Shown: positions 59,630-64,000 of the stretch, in pieces
Layout of the letters: every line of letters starts with the position of its first letter
Numbering within the stretch: the stretch's first letter is position 1
DNA from: Nevskiaceae bacterium
Lineage (GTDB): Bacteria > Pseudomonadota > Gammaproteobacteria > Steroidobacterales > Steroidobacteraceae
DNA: 64,000 nt
NCBI GenBank assembly: GCA_024234075.1
Contig: JACKOV010000002.1
Coordinates: 945,860-1,009,859 of the forward strand
Direction of reading: 5' to 3'
The notes under the pieces: model-generated
Told to the model about the DNA's origin: nothing
The model's database searches: none
The model's input: the letters and a program-made list of their open reading frames with translations, nothing else
Program-made: the position numbers and the translations under genes

Positions 59630-59980
59630 ATGAAGACCAAGCTTGCCATTAGCGCTGCTGTTCTCGCCGCGCTCGCACTGACCGCCTGCGCCAAGCAGGA
59701 AGCCGCTGCTCCTGAAGCCGCTGTCGAAGCTGCCGCCGATGCCGCCGATGCCGCGGGCGCTGCCGCTGCCGACGCGGTTGATGCCGCTGCCGATGCGCGC
59801 TGCCGCGTGACGCTGCCAGCGACGCCGTGCCGCCGGCCAGCGCGGCGACGCCGCTGCCGCCGCCGGCGCCGCGCCGCCGCTGCGGTGGTGACGCGCTGCC
59901 GCTGCTGCGGTGCGAAGATCGCCGAATGCAGAACCGGTTCAGACGAGCGCACGGTTCGACGACGCGGTCGGGCTGTTTGA
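59630..59980 (+). pseudogene. Ala-rich lipoprotein gene with a frameshift (start intact, 3' end disrupted)
   Basis: The start is good: MKTKLAISAAVLAALALTAC is a lipoprotein signal with a cysteine at position 20, followed by KQEAAAPEAAVEAAADAADAAG. After about residue 55 the frame becomes an arginine-rich series, typical of a shifted GC-rich reading frame. The likely true ending (Gly-Asp-Ala...Glu-Val-Gln-Lys stop) appears at 61072-61113 after a block of noisy sequence. The real gene is probably a short (about 70-90 aa) outer-membrane lipoprotein. It is therefore an intact gene broken by insertion, misassembly or sequencing error. Confidence 0.6.
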
Positions 59981-60000
59981 AGGCCCCGCCGGCAGGAGAC

Positions 60001-60477
60001 GCCTGACCGTGCGCGATGCGCGAGTCGCCCGCGGACCGACGCTGGATCAGCGTCTACCGCGACTATCTCGACGATCTGGCGCCGCTCAATACCGGCATCT
60101 TCCGGTCCTGGGAGAAGTCGGCATACCGAACCGACAGTTGACGCGCTGGTTCGCCGATTCTTCGGCGCATCTGCTGCGATCCTCAAGTCGAATGTTCCGA
60201 CGGGCTTTGCGATGACAGTCGGTGGTCCGTTCAGCGCCAGCCGACTATCGATGCGATTCTTCATCGCCCGGCCACCGTCGCTCGGTCGGCGTTCGGCGTG
60301 CCCTGATCTCGTCGCTTGCGGCAATGGAGATCGTCAGTACCGCGCAACCCGGCGCCGTGAATTTCTGGGACGGTGGTTCCCATACGCGGGAAATACCAGG
60401 AGCGCCGTCAACGGCGAAGTCCCAGACCTCGTTCGGTAACCACGCCGCGATCCGCCGCCATCCGCCGCCACTGTTGA
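60001..60477 (+). pseudogene. Deletion-riddled copy of the GNAT gene at 61237-61779
   Basis: This stretch aligns almost base for base with the intact GNAT gene but with frequent one- to four-base losses, many of them in homopolymer or repeat runs. Unchanged blocks include TCTCGACGATCTGGCGCC and CGCTGGTTCGCCGATTCT. Few substitutions are seen. The copy has no open reading frame. The pattern is typical of low-accuracy sequence and less so of an ageing duplicate. Confidence 0.75.
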
Positions 60478-60479
60478 GG

Positions 60480-61057
60480 CTCAGCCGCCGTCGCAGCAGC
60501 GCCTCAGCGTTTACGCCCCAGTCGACATCTGGCGACCGATGTCGCGCTGATCCACGGAACACCGCCTGCGGCGCCGTTTCCAGCACGGCGCACTTGTCCA
60601 GCGCCCTCGGCGAGCGCCAGCCCGCCGCCGTTCAGATAGACGAGCAGCGTGCGCGCGCACGCAGGGCGTGCGGCCGAGGCCGGCGGGTGAGATCTCCGTG
60701 GCCGCACTGAACGCGACCTCGGCAGGCGTAGCCAGGCCCGTGCCGATCGCACGAACAGATGTCGCGAACCTGCAGTTCGAGCGGGCTCTGCCATCCGCCG
60801 AGTGACGCGCGCGCCGTGCGGATCGGTGCTGTCGATCGGCAGCGGCAATGCGAACGCCGTGGTCACCTCATTCAGCAACTCGCCCATGTTGCCGACGGGT
60901 GATGACGACACGCTTCGCAGCCGAGTTCGGCAGCCGCCGGCGCGCGCTCAGGCGTCCAACCTGCGGTCTATGAGGCCGGTGGCGGCCGCGACGATGCGGT
61001 CGCGGCCGCCGCGGGTGTTTGGGCATGATTGACACCACCGTAAGTCTTACTGTCCAT
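60480..61057 (-). pseudogene. Frameshifted TetR-like regulator
   Basis: On the minus strand the three frames together read a TetR-type N-terminus: a start at 61057 (MDSKTYGG), then GGRDRIVAAATGLIDRR in one frame, and VGNMGELLNEVTTAFALPL in another. A C-terminal helix (CARTLLVYLNGGGLALAEG) follows. The DNA-binding motif is broken by frame changes. No intact copy lies in the window. It is the same noisy stretch as the GNAT copy, so the breaks may be sequence errors. Confidence 0.5.
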
Positions 61058-61071
61058 CGAACCGTAGCAAA

Positions 61072-61113
61072 GGTGACGCCGCTGCCGCCGCTGCTGCGGA
61101 GGTGCAGAAGTAA
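61072..61113 (+). pseudogene. 3' end of the Ala-rich lipoprotein gene
   Basis: An in-frame GDAAAAAAEVQK followed by TAA directly precedes a strong terminator. The same sequence with losses occurs near 59889, at the damaged end of the gene beginning at 59630. This is probably the real 3' end of that gene, separated from its start by the duplicated noisy block. Confidence 0.55.
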
Positions 61114-61159
61114 TTCTCGCCCGAGAATTGCTGCTGTAGGAACCTCGAGGTTCCAGACG

Positions 61160-61205
61160 AGCCCGGGCACGGTGTCGACGACGCCGGTCCGGGCTTCGTT
61201 TTTTT
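61160..61205 (+). terminator. Intrinsic terminator after the lipoprotein 3' end
   Basis: A two-part stem (AGCCCGG / CCGGGCT with an inner CGGTGTC / GACGCCG) is followed by TCGTTTTTTT (61196-61205). It is the strongest intrinsic terminator in the window. A degraded copy is visible near 59941-59980. Confidence 0.85.
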
Positions 61206-61236
61206 GGAAGGGCCCCGGCCGGCAGGAGACTTTGCC

Positions 61237-61779
61237 ATGACGGTCAGTGTGCGCGATGCGCGAAGTCTGCCCGCGGACCGACGCTGGATCGAAAGCGTCT
61301 ACCGCGACTATCTCGACGATCTGGCGCCGCTCAATACCGGCATCTTCCCGGTCCTGGGAGAAGTCGGGCATACCGAACCCGATCAGTTGACGCGCTGGTT
61401 CGCCGATTCTTCGGCGCATCTGCTGCTGATCCTCAAGTCGAATGTTCCGACGGGCTTTGCGATGATCAGTCGGGGTGGTCCGGCGTTCAGCCGGGCCGCA
61501 GCCGACTATCGCATGGCCGAATTCTTCATCGCCCGGCCCTACCGTCGCCTCGGAGTCGGCCGTTCGGCGGTGCCCCTGATCCTCGATCGCTTTGCCGGGC
61601 AATGGGAGATCGTCGAGTACCAGCGCAACCCCGGCGCCGTGAATTTCTGGCGACGGGTGGTTTCCGCCTATACGCGGGGAAACTACCAGGAGCGCGTCGT
61701 CAACGGCGAAGTTCACCAGACCTTCGTTTCGGGTAACCCACGCTGCGATCCGCCGCCGCCATCCACCGCCACTCGCTGA
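61237..61779 (+). CDS. GNAT family N-acetyltransferase
   Basis: The product is 180 aa. The ATG at 61237 has AGGAGA upstream. The acetyl-CoA loop is RRLGVGRSAVPLI in motif A, preceded by YRMAEFFIARPY; the C-terminal QRNPGAVNFWRRVV completes the fold. The substrate is unknown. It follows a terminator and lacks an obvious promoter, and a noisy copy of the same gene lies 1.2 kb upstream. Confidence 0.85.
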   Translation: MTVSVRDARSLPADRRWIESVYRDYLDDLAPLNTGIFPVLGEVGHTEPDQLTRWFADSSAHLLLILKSNVPTGFAMISRGGPAFSRAAADYRMAEFFIARPYRRLGVGRSAVPLILDRFAGQWEIVEYQRNPGAVNFWRRVVSAYTRGNYQERVVNGEVHQTFVSGNPRCDPPPPSTATR

Positions 61780-61987
61780 GGATCGTCGACGAGCGCGACC
61801 CCGTCCGTCCAGGCGCGGTGCAGGCGTCCCGCTCCCGGGATCGGGCCTGGCTCGGCCGAACCGGTTCTGCCCGACCCGCGGGCAGTTGCCGCGAGCCGCC
61901 GCGCGGCGCCTGGGCTATGCTCGGGCGGCTGGTCTGTCGTCACCGCGGCAGGCCGGTTGCCCATCACAACGCAACAGGGGAACATCC

Positions 61988-62593
61988 ATGTCTATCCGAT
62001 CCAGGTGGGTCGCGGCCTTCGCGACCGGCCTCATGCTGGTCGGCTGCGGCAGCCAGCAGGAGCCGGCGACCCGGGCGGTCGAGACGGTTCAGACAGCGGT
62101 CGCCGCGGTCCGGGACGAAGCGATGCAGTACGCACCCGAGCAGTTGCAAACGATCGACGAGGCGCTCGGACGCCTGCAGAAACAGCTCGCCGACAAGAAA
62201 TTCACCGAAGTGCTGACCGCGGCGCCGGTGTTGACCAACCAGCTCAACGAGCTCAAGTCCACGGTCGCCGAGCGCAAGACGCGGGCCGAGGCCGCCATCG
62301 CCGAAGCGCAGGAAATGTGGCCGAAGCTCGCCGAGGAGTTGCCGAAGCTGAGTACCGCGCTGAAGGCGCGGCTGGACTCGCTCGGCAAGATGAAAACCCT
62401 GCCCGACGGGATCGACCAGGCGAATCTCGACTACTCGCGTCAGGTCTACGACGAGCTGTCGAACAACTGGGCCGGCGCGCAGGAGGACTTTGCCGCGGGT
62501 CGCATCACGGAGGCGGCCAGCAAGGCGAATGCGGCCCGTCGCCGCGCCAACGACCTGATGGCGCGTCTCAGGGTGCCGGCGCTGCCCCGCTGA
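61988..62593 (+). CDS. Helical lipoprotein of unknown function
   Basis: The product is 201 aa. The ATG at 61988 gives a lipoprotein leader (MSIRSRWVAAFATGLMLVGC, cysteine 20). The rest is nearly all amphipathic helix (TIDEALGRLQKQLADKKFTEVLTAAPVLTNQLNELKSTVAERKTRAEAAIAEA) and predicted to form a coiled bundle. No family is recognised. It lies between the GNAT gene and uvrA on the opposite strand. Confidence 0.75.
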   Translation: MSIRSRWVAAFATGLMLVGCGSQQEPATRAVETVQTAVAAVRDEAMQYAPEQLQTIDEALGRLQKQLADKKFTEVLTAAPVLTNQLNELKSTVAERKTRAEAAIAEAQEMWPKLAEELPKLSTALKARLDSLGKMKTLPDGIDQANLDYSRQVYDELSNNWAGAQEDFAAGRITEAASKANAARRRANDLMARLRVPALPR

Positions 62594-62653
62594 GCGCCCG
62601 GCGGCTTCGCAGCTCAGGGAGTTGCGAGGCCGCTGTGCCGGCCTGCGGCAGAG

Positions 62654-64000
62654 TCAGGCGCTGTGGGCCAGCAGCGGCGCCAGATACTGGCCGGTGTGCG
62701 AGCCGCGCTTGGCGGCGACTTGTTCGGGCGTGCCGCTGGCGACCACGCGGCCGCCGCCTTCGCCGCCTTCCGGCCCCAAATCGACGATCCAGTCGGCGGT
62801 CTTGATCACGTCGAGATTGTGTTCGATCACGACGATGGTGTTGCCTTCGTCGCGCAGGCGGTGCAGTACCGCCAGCAGTTGCGCCACGTCGTGAAAGTGT
62901 AATCCGGTGGTCGGTTCGTCGAGGATGTAGAGCGTGCGCCCGGTCGAGCGCTTGGCGAGCTCCTTGGCGAGTTTGACGCGCTGGGCTTCACCGCCGGAGA
63001 GCGTGGTCGCGTTCTGGCCGAGTTTCAGGTAACCGAGGCCGACGTCGAGCAGGGTCTGCAGTTTCGGTTGCGCCGTGGGCAGGGCCTGGAAGAACCGCAG
63101 GCCGTCCTCGACCGTCATCTCCAGCACTTCGTGGATGTTCTTGCCGCGGTAGCGGATCTCGAGCGTCTCGCGGTTGTAGCGCTTGCCCTGGCAGAGATCG
63201 CAGGGCACGTAGACATCGGGCAGGAAGTGCATCTCGACCTTGATGACACCGTCGCCCTGGCAGGCCTCGCAACGGCCGCCTTTGACGTTGAAGCTGAAGC
63301 GGCCGGCGTCGTAACCGCGGCTGCGGGCTTCGGGCACCTGCGCGAACAGCTCGCGCAGTACGGTAAACAGCCCCGTATAGGTGGCGGGGTTCGAGCGCGG
63401 CGTGCGGCCGATCGGGCTCTGGTCGATTTCGATCACGCGATCGATCAGCTCGAGCCCCTCGATGCGTTCGCAGGGCGCGCCGTCGGGGGCGGCGCCGTTC
63501 AGATGGGTCGCGACATGCCGGAACAGCGTGTCGTTGACCAGGGTGCTCTTGCCCGAGCCGGAGACGCCGGTCACGCAGGTCATCAGCCGCAGCGGGATCT
63601 CGACCGTCATGTCGCGGAGGTTGTTGCCGCGCGCACCGACGATCTTCAGTGCCAGGTTTTTCTGCCGTGGCACGCGCAGCGGCGGCACGCCGATGCGCTT
63701 GCGGCCGCTGAGGTACTGGCCGGTCAGCGAGCCGGGCGTGGCCTCCACTTCGCGCGGGGTGCCCTGGGCGACCAGCCGGCCGCCGTGCACACCGGCGCCG
63801 GGGCCGAGGTCGATCACGTGATCGGCAGCGCGGATCGCATCTTCGTCGTGCTCGACCACCAGCACGGTGTTGCCGAGATCGCGCAGCCGCTGCAGGGTCG
63901 CGAGCAGCCGGGCGTTGTCGCGCTGATGCAGGCCGATCGACGGCTCGTCGAGGATGTACATCACGCCGGTCAGGCCCGAGCCGATCTGGCTGGCGAGGCG
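62654..64000 (-). CDS. uvrA: Excinuclease ABC subunit A, C-terminal half (cut by window edge)
   Basis: The visible 448 residues run to the true stop at 62654. Contents: the first ABC Walker B (MYILDEPSIGLHQRDN), the second Walker A (GVSGSGKSTLVNDTLF), the zinc finger (CEACQGDGVIKVEMHFLPDVYVPCDLC), signature LSGGEAQRVKLAKEL and second Walker B (LYILDEPTTGLHFHD). UvrA finds bulky DNA damage in the UvrABC nucleotide excision pathway. The reading frame is open to the last base of the window. Confidence 0.97.
   Translation of the reverse strand, partial: RLASQIGSGLTGVMYILDEPSIGLHQRDNARLLATLQRLRDLGNTVLVVEHDEDAIRAADHVIDLGPGAGVHGGRLVAQGTPREVEATPGSLTGQYLSGRKRIGVPPLRVPRQKNLALKIVGARGNNLRDMTVEIPLRLMTCVTGVSGSGKSTLVNDTLFRHVATHLNGAAPDGAPCERIEGLELIDRVIEIDQSPIGRTPRSNPATYTGLFTVLRELFAQVPEARSRGYDAGRFSFNVKGGRCEACQGDGVIKVEMHFLPDVYVPCDLCQGKRYNRETLEIRYRGKNIHEVLEMTVEDGLRFFQALPTAQPKLQTLLDVGLGYLKLGQNATTLSGGEAQRVKLAKELAKRSTGRTLYILDEPTTGLHFHDVAQLLAVLHRLRDEGNTIVVIEHNLDVIKTADWIVDLGPEGGEGGGRVVASGTPEQVAAKRGSHTGQYLAPLLAHSA

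Noticed and set aside
60001..60477. Programmed frameshifting in the damaged GNAT copy
   Set aside because: More than ten separate deletions occur, without a slippery-site pattern, and an intact copy exists 1.2 kb away.

Overview
The window is a GC-rich chromosomal segment from a gammaproteobacterium. It is dominated by the transcription-translation core: tRNA-Tyr/Gly/Thr-tuf, tRNA-Trp-secE-nusG, rplKAJL-rpoBC, rpsL-rpsG-fusA-tuf-rpsJ, then the S10, spc and alpha operons in near-canonical order to rplQ. The gene order, the DUF3106-type ECF sigma operon and a serine/homoserine acyltransferase of the kind typical of Xanthomonadales (Lysobacterales) point to that order or a close relative. The genus cannot be read from the sequence.

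Layout. 1-2875: a truncated exported protein and a predicted outer-membrane barrel on the minus strand, diverging from an ECF sigma/anti-sigma-like/DUF3106 operon. 3071-7594: an iron-uptake unit with a Fur-like box, a TonB-dependent siderophore receptor, two small membrane proteins and a PepSY reductase-like protein. 7649-15490: accessory genes, namely PilZ, an EEP-fold lipoprotein, a maleate-isomerase-like protein lacking both family cysteines, two type IV pilin genes, a methyltransferase plus an unknown protein, LemA and an M48 protease. 15549-19016: sulfur amino-acid genes (cysK-like, metX/serine O-succinyltransferase-like, metY). 19086-20842: rluB and a DUF808 membrane protein. 20931-57473: the ribosomal/RNA polymerase superregion, interrupted at 35042-37645 by a lipoprotein, an IclR regulator and an exported protein. 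57591-64000: mscL, pepQ, a lipoprotein start, a frameshifted block, a GNAT acetyltransferase, a helical lipoprotein and the 3' half of uvrA.

How the genes work together. The ribosomal operons are punctuated by strong perfect hairpins at the junctions where output must change (rplL/rpoB, rpoB/rpoC, rpsG/fusA, fusA/tuf, tuf/tRNA-Trp, rpsJ/rplC, rpsD/rpoA). Most lack a U-tract, so they look like attenuators or RNA-processing sites rather than full terminators. The S10 operon is split: rpsJ rides with the str operon, and rplC onward has its own good promoter and a long leader. The two tuf copies differ by one base and stop being alike at the ORF boundaries, which indicates gene conversion.

The segment 59.8-61.08 kb is suspect. 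It holds a deletion-riddled second copy of the lipoprotein 3' end, terminator and GNAT gene, plus a frameshifted TetR-like gene. It looks more like unpolished or misassembled sequence than biology. I found no CRISPR array, prophage, insertion sequence or clear new defence system. The best candidates for undescribed biology are the methyltransferase/unknown/maleate-isomerase-like neighbourhood and the structured operon spacers.
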